Positions 1-6,340 of a DNA stretch of 12,172 nucleotides are shown piece by piece. The notes beneath the pieces were generated by a model. It did not search any database. It worked only from the letters and a program-made list of their open reading frames with translations, and was not told the DNA's origin. The DNA comes from JBAXAB01 sp037142735 (GTDB lineage: Bacteria > Patescibacteriota > Minisyncoccia > Phycocordibacterales > CAIZLB01): the NCBI GenBank assembly GCA_037142735.1, contig JBAXAB010000016.1:1-12172 (forward strand). The letters run 5' to 3'. A program made the position numbers and the translations under genes. Position 1 is the first letter of the stretch. Each line of letters begins with the position of its first letter.

Positions 1-55
1 GAGCAACTGTTTTGTAAACAGTAGGTCCTCAGTTCGAATCTGAGAAGCGGCTCCA
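1..55 (+). tRNA. tRNA-Thr(UGU), 3' part, truncated by the window edge
   Basis: The window opens inside a tRNA. Bases 1-4 (GAGC) are the 3' strand of the D stem. The anticodon stem ACTGT/ACAGT (6-10 and 18-22) closes a 7-base loop TTTGTAA, with anticodon TGT at 13-15, which reads threonine ACA codons. A 5-base variable loop (23-27) is followed by a perfect T arm (CTCAG, TTCGAAT, CTGAG; 28-44), the 3' acceptor strand AAGCGGC (45-51), discriminator T and an encoded CCA (53-55). The 5' acceptor strand and most of the D arm lie upstream of the window. A terminator follows at once, so this tRNA is the last gene of its transcript. Confidence 0.93.
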
Positions 56-61
56 GAAAAC

Positions 62-100
62 AAAAAAACACTCACTTTATGTGAGTGTTTTTTTGTTTTG
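62..100. terminator. Bidirectional rho-independent terminator between tRNA-Thr and the surface-protein gene
   Basis: A perfect 7-bp stem CACTCAC/GTGAGTG (69-75 and 81-87) with loop TTTAT is flanked by an A tract on the left (62-68) and a T tract on the right (88-94). The A and T tracts can extend the stem to about 14 bp. Read on the plus strand it ends the tRNA-Thr transcript. Read on the minus strand the A tract becomes the U tail and it ends the three-gene unit whose last stop codon is at 104-102. Confidence 0.88.
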
Positions 101-101
101 T

Positions 102-1448
102 TTATATAGCAGAAGTCCCGACACCTCTAGGTGTATCGATTATACCAATTGGAGAACCGTAGCTTGTACAACTCGTTCCTGCATACACCATGCAACTTCC
201 ACCTCCTTGGGTATATCCACCTAATACCAGGGGTCCAGCTGTAGATACATTATATTCTTCATGTAGCGTTGAAATACCGGGTATGAACATAAGTTGAATA
301 ACTGATTTTAAGTCATTTTCATATATATAGAGAAGATAGGATGCTGTACAAGTACAATATATAACAGTATCGATTGTCCCTCCGAACACAGTACGCATTC
401 CTCCAGATGATGCGCTGCTACTTAGTGCAGAGACTGCCACAGCAGCGCCCACAACCGCTCCTGCCACAATGAGGCCTGTACTATTGCTCTTTGAAGAGTC
501 ACTGCTCGCCGTAGAGGAAGATGTTGCCGTGTTCGTTAGGTCTTGGTAAGCCCCTTGTTGACCTGCCGCGGCGCTGTTGCTTCGTACATTTATAGAAAAC
601 TGTTGAGTAGAGTAATCAGTGCCTGATGTGACTCTCATGACAAATTGGTAAACACCAGCCTTTGTTGGGGTTCCGGCAAATGATATAGGTTTGTAGCAAG
701 GAGATTTGTCACAAGAAAAGTTGGGGTTTGTAAAAACCATACCAGGTGGTAATGAACCAGAAATGAGGTCCCATACATATGACGATGTTCCTCCAGTACT
801 GCTAATACCAGCATTATAATAACTACCAACCTTACCATCTGGTAAAACAGAATTAGTCGAGATAACAGGCAGACCTCGATCGGTACTGGTCCCAGTACTT
901 AATGAATTAAAGGTATTTATAGTATGAATGACTGATGTGCCAATCGTAATATTTTCGCCAGCGGGTCTATTGTTTCTAAGGTTGTTTAAGACCTGATTCA
1001 GCACACTGCGACTACGTTCTCCTATGACACCAGTTGGAGCGCCATAACCGATCGGATCGAGAATAACCGATTTGTATATGGTCTGAAAACGTTCTACAGC
1101 GTTTTCGGTGGCGCTTCCAAAATAGTTACTTTCATGTCCTGTGCTTCCTACACCGCTAGTTCTAACTATGGTACGAGAATCGGAATTTAGTAGTATCTGG
1201 AGCATCAACACTTCATTATTTTGCGCTCCCACAAAGAGGTCTTTAGTAAAGACAAAGGCGTTTGGAATTCTCGACATCGCATTTTGAGATGTAATCTCAG
1301 CCAGGGCAATGCCCGTGTTAATCGTGCTTGAAATAATACCTAATGGATAGCTAAGACAAAAAATAGTGACAAGTAATATTGCTAAAGATTGATAAAAAGT
1401 CGAATAACCAGTGACAGTTTTATTGTGATATTTTGATACCATGGACAT
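102..1448 (-). CDS. Secreted or membrane-anchored protein with peptidoglycan-binding-like and Ig-like domains and a Cys-containing C-terminal domain
   Basis: Predicted surface protein of 448 residues; no enzymatic function is visible. In order it has a hydrophobic segment at 20-40 (signal anchor or signal peptide) and a peptidoglycan-binding-1-like repeat at about 65-153, with FTKDL, LQILLNSD, YFGSATENAVERFQ and TGVIGERSRSVLN. An Ig-like module of the putative He_PIG type follows at about 197-288 (SYVWDLISGSLPPGM, then GTPTKAGVYQFVMRV), with an added Cys pair at 246 and 251. Next come a Ser/Thr-rich linker (305-324), a second hydrophobic stretch (325-341), and a C-terminal domain at 355-448 with Cys 365, 367, 419 and 427. 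It is the third gene of the minus-strand unit, 27 bases after the thioredoxin-like gene. A TATAAT lies directly upstream, so the second ATG (1442, residue 3) may be the true start of a leaderless message. The domain calls come from motif reading, and the exact surface role is unknown. Confidence 0.85.
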   Translation of the reverse strand: MSMVSKYHNKTVTGYSTFYQSLAILLVTIFCLSYPLGIISSTINTGIALAEITSQNAMSRIPNAFVFTKDLFVGAQNNEVLMLQILLNSDSRTIVRTSGVGSTGHESNYFGSATENAVERFQTIYKSVILDPIGYGAPTGVIGERSRSVLNQVLNNLRNNRPAGENITIGTSVIHTINTFNSLSTGTSTDRGLPVISTNSVLPDGKVGSYYNAGISSTGGTSSYVWDLISGSLPPGMVFTNPNFSCDKSPCYKPISFAGTPTKAGVYQFVMRVTSGTDYSTQQFSINVRSNSAAAGQQGAYQDLTNTATSSSTASSDSSKSNSTGLIVAGAVVGAAVAVSALSSSASSGGMRTVFGGTIDTVIYCTCTASYLLYIYENDLKSVIQLMFIPGISTLHEEYNVSTAGPLVLGGYTQGGGSCMVYAGTSCTSYGSPIGIIDTPRGVGTSAI

Positions 1449-1449
1449 T

Positions 1450-1455
1450 ATTATA
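1450..1455 (-). promoter_or_regulatory. -10 box (TATAAT) immediately upstream of the surface-protein start
   Basis: On the minus strand the sequence reads TATAAT, A, ATG, TCC, ATG. The hexamer ends one base before the first ATG and 7 bases before the second one (1442). Transcription would therefore begin at about 1442-1443, at the second ATG. No convincing -35 is present (TAGCCC at 17 bp). The box may give this gene a promoter of its own within the unit. Confidence 0.4.
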
Positions 1456-1475
1456 CCGCAGTATTTTCCGGGGGG

Positions 1476-2210
1476 CTATTTGAGGGTGGTGGTTGAATTC
1501 TCAGTACTAGAGTTTTTAGAACCTGCAGTGAGGCGTTCTTTATCTATCTTTTTTAATTCAGGTAGAATGTTTTTCATATCGTCGATAGATTTGTAACCAT
1601 TGTATGCCTCGTCGTTTATCACAAGGACAGGGTAGGGAGCTTGAACTTTATAAATTTTAGCCAAGGTGTCTACCGCGGATACAGATAGACGTCTATCGAA
1701 AGAATATATTCTGATATTGGGATATTGATTTCGTAAATAATTTAAGACGACACTTGTCTTTTCACAATCAGAGCAATCATCTTTGCTGCCATAGAAATAC
1801 AGAATTGAAATTGGTTTTAACCCGCATTTATCAGTGAGGCGCTGCATCAGAGAAAAATCTTTGATCTGGAGAAGTTCGTAGTACTTTTTAATGTAATTAA
1901 ATTCAGCACTGTTTTGTGAAGGGTCGCTGGATTCTAGGTATGACAATTTTTGTTCAAGACTGTTGAGTTCGCTTGATAAAATACTGTCGTTTACATTTTT
2001 GCACGATGTTTCACTCAGTAAATTGTACTGAGTCTCAGAAGAAAGAATGTTCAAAGAGATGGTGTCTTGAATTGAGCGAATGTCATTACTTCGTGACTTG
2101 TCCAGAAGGTTGTTTATATATAAGGCCCCACCAAAAATAACGGCTGTAATAAAAAAGGTCATTAGGTACTTGTTCCAATCTATAGGGTTTCTCGTGTGGT
2201 TAGTATTCAT
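1476..2210 (-). CDS. Membrane-anchored thioredoxin-fold protein with a CXXC motif
   Basis: Protein of 244 residues. A single transmembrane helix at about 15-35 follows a short, mostly polar N-terminus, so the rest probably lies outside the membrane. A helical, coiled-coil-like region spans about 40-125. A thioredoxin-like domain spans about 130-220: strand ISILYFYG, a CXXC (Cys146-Ser-Asp-Cys149), then APYPVLVI, where Pro194 sits at the cis-proline position. Two further cysteines, 70 and 129, could form a structural or resolving disulfide. The tail (228-244) is Ser/Thr/Asn-rich. Its role is likely thiol-disulfide exchange or disulfide formation in exported proteins. The neighbouring surface protein has six cysteines in its exported part and is a plausible client, though that link is inferred from context. 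The gene starts 14 bases after the glycosyltransferase stop, so the two are probably cotranscribed. The exact family is not recognised. Confidence 0.85.
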   Translation of the reverse strand: MNTNHTRNPIDWNKYLMTFFITAVIFGGALYINNLLDKSRSNDIRSIQDTISLNILSSETQYNLLSETSCKNVNDSILSSELNSLEQKLSYLESSDPSQNSAEFNYIKKYYELLQIKDFSLMQRLTDKCGLKPISILYFYGSKDDCSDCEKTSVVLNYLRNQYPNIRIYSFDRRLSVSAVDTLAKIYKVQAPYPVLVINDEAYNGYKSIDDMKNILPELKKIDKERLTAGSKNSSTENSTTTLK

Positions 2211-2224
2211 TGTATTTATAGGTT

Positions 2225-3505
2225 TTATCTCCAGGCGGCGTCACGCTTTCTGATCGTATTATACACCGAGGTAGCAAGCCAAATAGGTGCGATGAGGGAA
2301 TATAGCATGAGAAAATATACAATGTCCATTTTTTTAGAGTCTTTAACATTAGCGATTTTTCGTCCGTACCATACCGCAAAAATGACAATCGAAAATGAAA
2401 AAAGACTGAGGAAGAAAGTTCCCTGTACATGGTAATACATCCATTCTTTAAATTGGGACACTAGATTAACAGAAAACGTGTTTCCGATTTCACCAAGTTG
2501 ATTTTTCAAACCAACAACACTGATGTCGTTAAAAGCTTTCATAGATTTAACAATAAGTTCGAACACGCTGTATCCCAGTGCAAACATGGTGCCGACAATA
2601 GTCCACATGGTAATAGGAAGAACAAGCATACCAAGGTTTCCATATTTAGGATTCAAGATCATATGTTTGTAATCAAGAGCATTTTGAATAAAACCTCCAG
2701 TCCAACGTACTCGCTGTTTGTAAAGCCTGTAGAGATTGCGCGGTCCTACGGTGTAGACTACGGCTTTGTCGGCACAGGTGATTTTCATATGTTTGCTTTG
2801 CATGCGTAAGGCCATCTCCAAGTCCTCAGTGTTGTGGGCGTGATGATAATTTCCGATAGTTTCGAAAACATTCTTTCTGAAAATTGAGAATGGTCCGGGA
2901 GTTACATATTGGGCATCAATGAGGCCCATAATTTTTCTTAGGAATATCCCCAAATTGTATTCAGCATTCTGCATGAGGCCTAAAATGGTGTCTGGATTTT
3001 TAATTTTAAGAGATGGTGTAACTGCCATAATTTCTGGATTGTCAAAATAAGGCACGATGTGTCGAAGCGCTTCCGCGTCAACCTCCGAATCTGCGTCGAG
3101 GCACCCGACAAAATCGGTTATGCAGTTTTCAATACCATAATTTAAAGCGGTGAATTTTCCCCCGTTTTCTTTTTTATGTAAAGCAATATTTGATACATTT
3201 TTGTACTTTTGCACAATGTTCCATGTATTGTCGGTCGATCCGTCATCGACGATGGTGATTTGTAGCTTATCTTTGGGGTAATTTAAAGAGAGGAGGGATG
3301 CAATAGTTTTATCAACTGTTTTTTCTTCATTAAAAATTGGCACCAATATGGTCACCGCCGGGAGCTCTTGATCAGTAAGGGCCCTGTTAGTTGGGTACTT
3401 TTTAAATTCATGTTTATGTTCGAAAAAGGTCAGCAAGATAAAGACCTGATAATAGACCAGAAAGAACATAAACATATAGATAATAGAGGAGACAACAGGG
3501 GGCAT
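2225..3505 (-). CDS. Membrane-bound family 2 glycosyltransferase (processive synthase type)
   Basis: Protein of 426 residues that transfers a sugar from a nucleotide sugar to a growing polysaccharide or lipid acceptor at the cytoplasmic face of the membrane. An N-terminal helix (5-28) precedes a GT-A catalytic domain (about 50-275). Visible motifs are VPIFNEEKTVDKTI, IVDDGSTDNT (nucleotide-sugar binding), LDADS (metal-binding DXD equivalent, 137-139), NTEDLEMALR (catalytic Asp of the TED motif, 227-228) and QRVRW (264-268), the QXXRW signature of processive synthases such as cellulose, hyaluronan and poly-GlcNAc synthases. Three or more helices follow (about 290-317, 363-382, 393-415). There is no PilZ domain. 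Substrate and product cannot be read from the sequence. It is the first gene of the minus-strand unit and diverges from pheS. The start at 3505 is supported by a TATACT box ending 6 bases upstream. Confidence 0.93.
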   Translation of the reverse strand: MPPVVSSIIYMFMFFLVYYQVFILLTFFEHKHEFKKYPTNRALTDQELPAVTILVPIFNEEKTVDKTIASLLSLNYPKDKLQITIVDDGSTDNTWNIVQKYKNVSNIALHKKENGGKFTALNYGIENCITDFVGCLDADSEVDAEALRHIVPYFDNPEIMAVTPSLKIKNPDTILGLMQNAEYNLGIFLRKIMGLIDAQYVTPGPFSIFRKNVFETIGNYHHAHNTEDLEMALRMQSKHMKITCADKAVVYTVGPRNLYRLYKQRVRWTGGFIQNALDYKHMILNPKYGNLGMLVLPITMWTIVGTMFALGYSVFELIVKSMKAFNDISVVGLKNQLGEIGNTFSVNLVSQFKEWMYYHVQGTFFLSLFSFSIVIFAVWYGRKIANVKDSKKMDIVYFLMLYSLIAPIWLATSVYNTIRKRDAAWR

Positions 3506-3511
3506 ATATAG

Positions 3512-3517
3512 AGTATA
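3512..3517 (-). promoter_or_regulatory. -10 box of the glycosyltransferase unit (leaderless arrangement)
   Basis: Read on the minus strand the sequence is TATACTCTATATATG: a TATACT hexamer, six bases, then the ATG at 3505. With usual -10 to start-site spacing, transcription would begin on the A of the start codon. No clear -35 hexamer is found at 16-18 bp. The same arrangement is mirrored on the plus strand in front of pheS. Confidence 0.5.
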
Positions 3518-3564
3518 AACTGGCTTTCAATATAGCAGATATGGTGTTTTTTTCAAACTCGGCT

Positions 3565-3570
3565 TATACT
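3565..3570 (+). promoter_or_regulatory. -10 box of pheST (leaderless arrangement)
   Basis: The sequence TATACTCTTTATATG places TATACT six bases before the ATG at 3577. Transcription would begin at that ATG, so the in-frame upstream ATG at 3541 would lie outside the message. No good -35 is present at standard distance. Confidence 0.5.
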
Positions 3571-3576
3571 CTTTAT

Positions 3577-4281
3577 ATGAAGTCAGAGGACAAGGGTTAT
3601 TCTCATGTAATGAACCAAGAAATCCGTATAATTACGGATATTTTTGCAGAACTAGGGTTTGTTGTAGCAAATGGCCCTGAACTAGAGACTGAATTTTTTA
3701 ATTTCGATGCCTTGAACATTCCAAGCGATCATCCAGCGCGCGATATGCAGGATACTTTTTGGGTGAAGGTTCCAGAAGGTGAAGAAAAGAAATTGTTGAG
3801 GACGCACACGTCAAATGTACAGATTAGATTCATGCAGGCAAACACTCCACCGTTTGGAATGCTTGCGCCTGGAAAAGTTTACCGAAACGAAGCCACTGAT
3901 GCGACGCACGAAGCCCAGTTTCATCAAGTAGAAGGCATGTATATAAATAAAAAAGTTTCATTAAAGGATTTGAAGGGGACTTTGGAATATTTTTTCAAAA
4001 AATATTATGGAGAGGATGCAAAAATAAGATTTAGACCAAGTTTCTTTCCCTTTGTAGAACCAGGTGTGGAGGTTGATGTGCTTTTCAAAGGAAAATGGCT
4101 AGAGGTTATGGGAGCAGGACTTATGCATCCAAAAGTTTTAAAGGCGGGGAATATTGATCCAACTGAATGGAGCGGATTTGCTTTCGGTATGGGATTTGAT
4201 CGAATTATTATGATCAAATATGGAATTGACGATGTTCGATATCTGTATTCAGGGGATTTAAGGTTTACAAGACAATTTTAA
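3577..4281 (+). CDS. pheS: Phenylalanine--tRNA ligase alpha subunit, minimal form
   Basis: Catalytic subunit of the (alpha-beta)2 phenylalanyl-tRNA synthetase, which charges tRNA-Phe with phenylalanine using ATP. From Met 3577 it is 234 residues, against roughly 330-350 in typical bacteria. The N-terminal coiled coil that contacts tRNA is missing, and the protein starts almost directly at the catalytic domain. Class II motifs are clear: FNFDALNIP and DHPARDMQDTFW (42-62), LLRTHTSNVQIR (73-84), motif 2 with YRNEATDATHEAQFHQVEG (102-120), RFRPSFFPFVEPGVEVDV (151-168), and motif 3 with GFAFGMGFDR (200-209). It ends with the typical DLRFTRQF. An in-frame ATG at 3541 would add 12 residues, but a -10 box at 3565-3570 points to 3577. 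pheT follows after 4 bases, so the two are cotranscribed. Confidence 0.95.
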   Translation: MKSEDKGYSHVMNQEIRIITDIFAELGFVVANGPELETEFFNFDALNIPSDHPARDMQDTFWVKVPEGEEKKLLRTHTSNVQIRFMQANTPPFGMLAPGKVYRNEATDATHEAQFHQVEGMYINKKVSLKDLKGTLEYFFKKYYGEDAKIRFRPSFFPFVEPGVEVDVLFKGKWLEVMGAGLMHPKVLKAGNIDPTEWSGFAFGMGFDRIIMIKYGIDDVRYLYSGDLRFTRQF

Positions 4282-4285
4282 AAAT

Positions 4286-6238
4286 ATGAAAGTATCGCGC
4301 AATTGGCTTCAAAATTATGTCAGCAAGGAAATCCCTAAAGGAGAGGCTTTTGTTGATTTATTGTCGATGAATATTTTTGAAGTGGAGGGGTGTGAAAAAG
4401 TTGGAGAAGACAATGAAGTATATGACGTAAAAGTATTGGCTGATCGAAATGCATACTGTTTGTCACACAGAGGAATTGCACGTGAAGTTGCTGTTTTAAT
4501 TAGCGCTGATTACAAAGTGCCAGAATTTATGAACACTCCAGTGGCTGTGTCAACAAATTTGAAAGCTCCTGAAATTAAAATTCAGAGTACTGTATGCCGG
4601 AAATATCTAGCTCGAAAAGTAAGTGGTTTAGAAGTTGCAGTCTCACCAGAATGGTTAAAGGACGGTCTTGAAGCGCTGGGTCAGCGATCAATTAATTCAA
4701 TTGTAGACATGACAAATTACGTCATGATGGATTCAGGACAACCCCTTCATGCTTTCGATGCTGATTTGGTAAAAGGAAATATTGCGGTCAGAATGGCAAA
4801 AGAAGGTGAAGTAGTGACAACTTTGGATAAAAAAGAGATTGTGTTGGATGCAAAAACATTAGTTGTCGCTGACGATGAAGGTGTGCTCGCAATTGCAGGA
4901 GTGAAGGGCGGAAACCGAGCCGGCGTCACTATGTCTACTAAAAATATTATTTTGGAATCTGCAAATTTCGCACCCGGAGAAGTGAGAAAAACTTCAGTGA
5001 AAGTAAATATCAGAAATGAATCTTCAAAGCGGTTTGAAAATGATGTACCGCTCGAATTTGCGGATGTTGGAATAAATGATCTTTCGTTGTTAATCGCAGA
5101 AATGTACCCTAAGGCAGAATTCAGTCCTATATTTTCATATGGTAAAGGCAAAGATGATGCTAAGGTTGTTGAAACTACAACCGATTTTATACGTGAATGT
5201 ATTGGGGTTGAAATTCCTGACGAGGAGATAATTTCTATATTGAAAAAATGTGATATGCAGGTAGAGGGAAATTTAAAAATAACTGCACCAACTTATCGTC
5301 GAGATATCAATATCCCACAAGATTTGGCAGAAGAAGTTGGACGTGTGTATGGATATGAAAAGATTACAGATGCACAGCCGGTGAGGGTTGAATCTAGGTT
5401 AAAAAATGATAAGGAATTTACCATTGCTGAATATATTCGAGATTTACTTGTGGGCATTGGCTTCAATGAAATTATTGGGTATGCCTTACGGGCAGACGGA
5501 GACTTTGTTCTTGAACACCCATTGTCAAATGATAAGAATACTTTAAGAAAAACTTTGGCAGATTCCACTCGGGAATACATCGAATCAAATAGTCGATATT
5601 TGGATTTAATGGGAATTAAGCAGGCTAAAGTCTTTGAAATTTCACGAATATTTCCGAAGGAAGGTGAGAGGACGGTTTTGTCGTTAGGTGTGATTAATCA
5701 AAAAGGTCCTGAAAAGCCACATGTGGTAATTGCTAACACATTGAAATACTTAACAGACAATGGAATTATCGTTGATGGATCGGTGGCTTCAAAAATTAAT
5801 GAAATTACCGCTACGGAATCAAAGGTGGTATTTGATAGAAAGATGGAGTTGTGTGTTTCAGGGGATTTAGATCTTGGAAAAATGAGCATTGATGGAGACC
5901 ATATGCTTGTGTTAAACAAAGAAACTAAAAAAGAAATTGTAAAGTTCAGAAAGATATCTGCGTATCCATTTGCAACAAGAGACGTGGCGATTTTTGCTGA
6001 AAAAGATAAAGAAAAAGAAGTGTATGAGGTTATTGTGAAGACCGCTGTTGAATCAATTGGAGAAGAAAATTTTGTACGAGCAACTTTGTTTGATGTGTTT
6101 ACGAAAGAAGAGAAGACTTCATATGCTTTTAGATTGGTATTTCAATCGCAGAGTGAGACATTAAAAGATGAGGTCATAGATTCTGTTATGAAAAAGATTA
6201 ATGATGTGGTGATGGGGAAGGGTTGGGTAGTGAGGTAA
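4286..6238 (+). CDS. pheT: Phenylalanine--tRNA ligase beta subunit lacking the EMAP-type tRNA-binding insert
   Basis: Structural and editing subunit of phenylalanyl-tRNA synthetase; 650 residues, against about 785-800 in most bacteria. Visible parts are the B1 start (MKVSRNWLQNYV), the B3/B4 editing-type region at about 100-260 (GQRSINSIVDMTNYVM, then GQPLHAFDAD) and the B5 domain at about 297-362 (ITAPTYRRDI, DLAEEVGRVYGYEKI). The catalytic-like core covers about 375-550 and the C-terminal anticodon-binding FDX-ACB domain about 556-650 (ISAYPFATRDVAIF, with YAFRLVFQS). The EMAP/OB insert (B2), which usually interrupts B1 at about residue 40, is absent: the chain goes from VEGCEKVG straight to the VYDVKVLADRNAYCLSHRG segment. 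The gene starts 4 bases after pheS with no Shine-Dalgarno sequence, so translational coupling is likely. No terminator is visible after its TAA. Confidence 0.95.
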   Translation: MKVSRNWLQNYVSKEIPKGEAFVDLLSMNIFEVEGCEKVGEDNEVYDVKVLADRNAYCLSHRGIAREVAVLISADYKVPEFMNTPVAVSTNLKAPEIKIQSTVCRKYLARKVSGLEVAVSPEWLKDGLEALGQRSINSIVDMTNYVMMDSGQPLHAFDADLVKGNIAVRMAKEGEVVTTLDKKEIVLDAKTLVVADDEGVLAIAGVKGGNRAGVTMSTKNIILESANFAPGEVRKTSVKVNIRNESSKRFENDVPLEFADVGINDLSLLIAEMYPKAEFSPIFSYGKGKDDAKVVETTTDFIRECIGVEIPDEEIISILKKCDMQVEGNLKITAPTYRRDINIPQDLAEEVGRVYGYEKITDAQPVRVESRLKNDKEFTIAEYIRDLLVGIGFNEIIGYALRADGDFVLEHPLSNDKNTLRKTLADSTREYIESNSRYLDLMGIKQAKVFEISRIFPKEGERTVLSLGVINQKGPEKPHVVIANTLKYLTDNGIIVDGSVASKINEITATESKVVFDRKMELCVSGDLDLGKMSIDGDHMLVLNKETKKEIVKFRKISAYPFATRDVAIFAEKDKEKEVYEVIVKTAVESIGEENFVRATLFDVFTKEEKTSYAFRLVFQSQSETLKDEVIDSVMKKINDVVMGKGWVVR

Positions 6239-6319
6239 AATATTCTAAAATATAGGCTAGGATTCCAATAAAACAACACAAATATCCCCACCTGTCCACA
6301 TGCTTCCAATCTCTAAAAA

Positions 6320-6328
6320 TGCTATAAT
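6320..6328 (+). promoter_or_regulatory. Extended -10 promoter of gyrB
   Basis: TGCTATAAT is a perfect extended -10 element, which explains the lack of a recognisable -35. It lies 12 bases before the gyrB ATG at 6341, so the predicted leader is only about 5-6 nt. The 102-base pheT-gyrB spacer otherwise shows only AT-rich sequence and no terminator. Confidence 0.6.
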
Positions 6329-6340
6329 ACCCATACAAAT

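Larger units (their letters stand above)
3503..3579. repeat. Imperfect inverted repeat spanning the divergent glycosyltransferase/pheS promoter region
   Basis: Bases 3503-3522 match the reverse complement of 3560-3579 at 17 of 20 positions, with 37 bases between the arms. The outer ends of the arms are the start codons of the two divergent genes, and both -10 boxes lie inside the arms. It could be a binding site for a shared regulator, or two copies of one promoter module. Nothing in the window identifies a regulator. Confidence 0.6.

Noticed and set aside
2196..2435. Plus-strand open frame of 79 codons opposite the end of the glycosyltransferase
   Set aside because: It lies antisense within the well-supported glycosyltransferase gene and shows no known motif, signal or start context.
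3541..3576. Upstream ATG of pheS adding 12 residues
   Set aside because: The -10 box TATACT at 3565-3570 lies inside this stretch, so the ATG at 3541 would not be transcribed from it; the added residues match no PheS feature. It remains possible if another promoter is used.
6292..6300. CTGTCCACA, resembling a DnaA box (TTATCCACA) upstream of gyrB
   Set aside because: It has two mismatches and is single, with no cluster or AT-rich unwinding element, so it does not support an origin or DnaA control.
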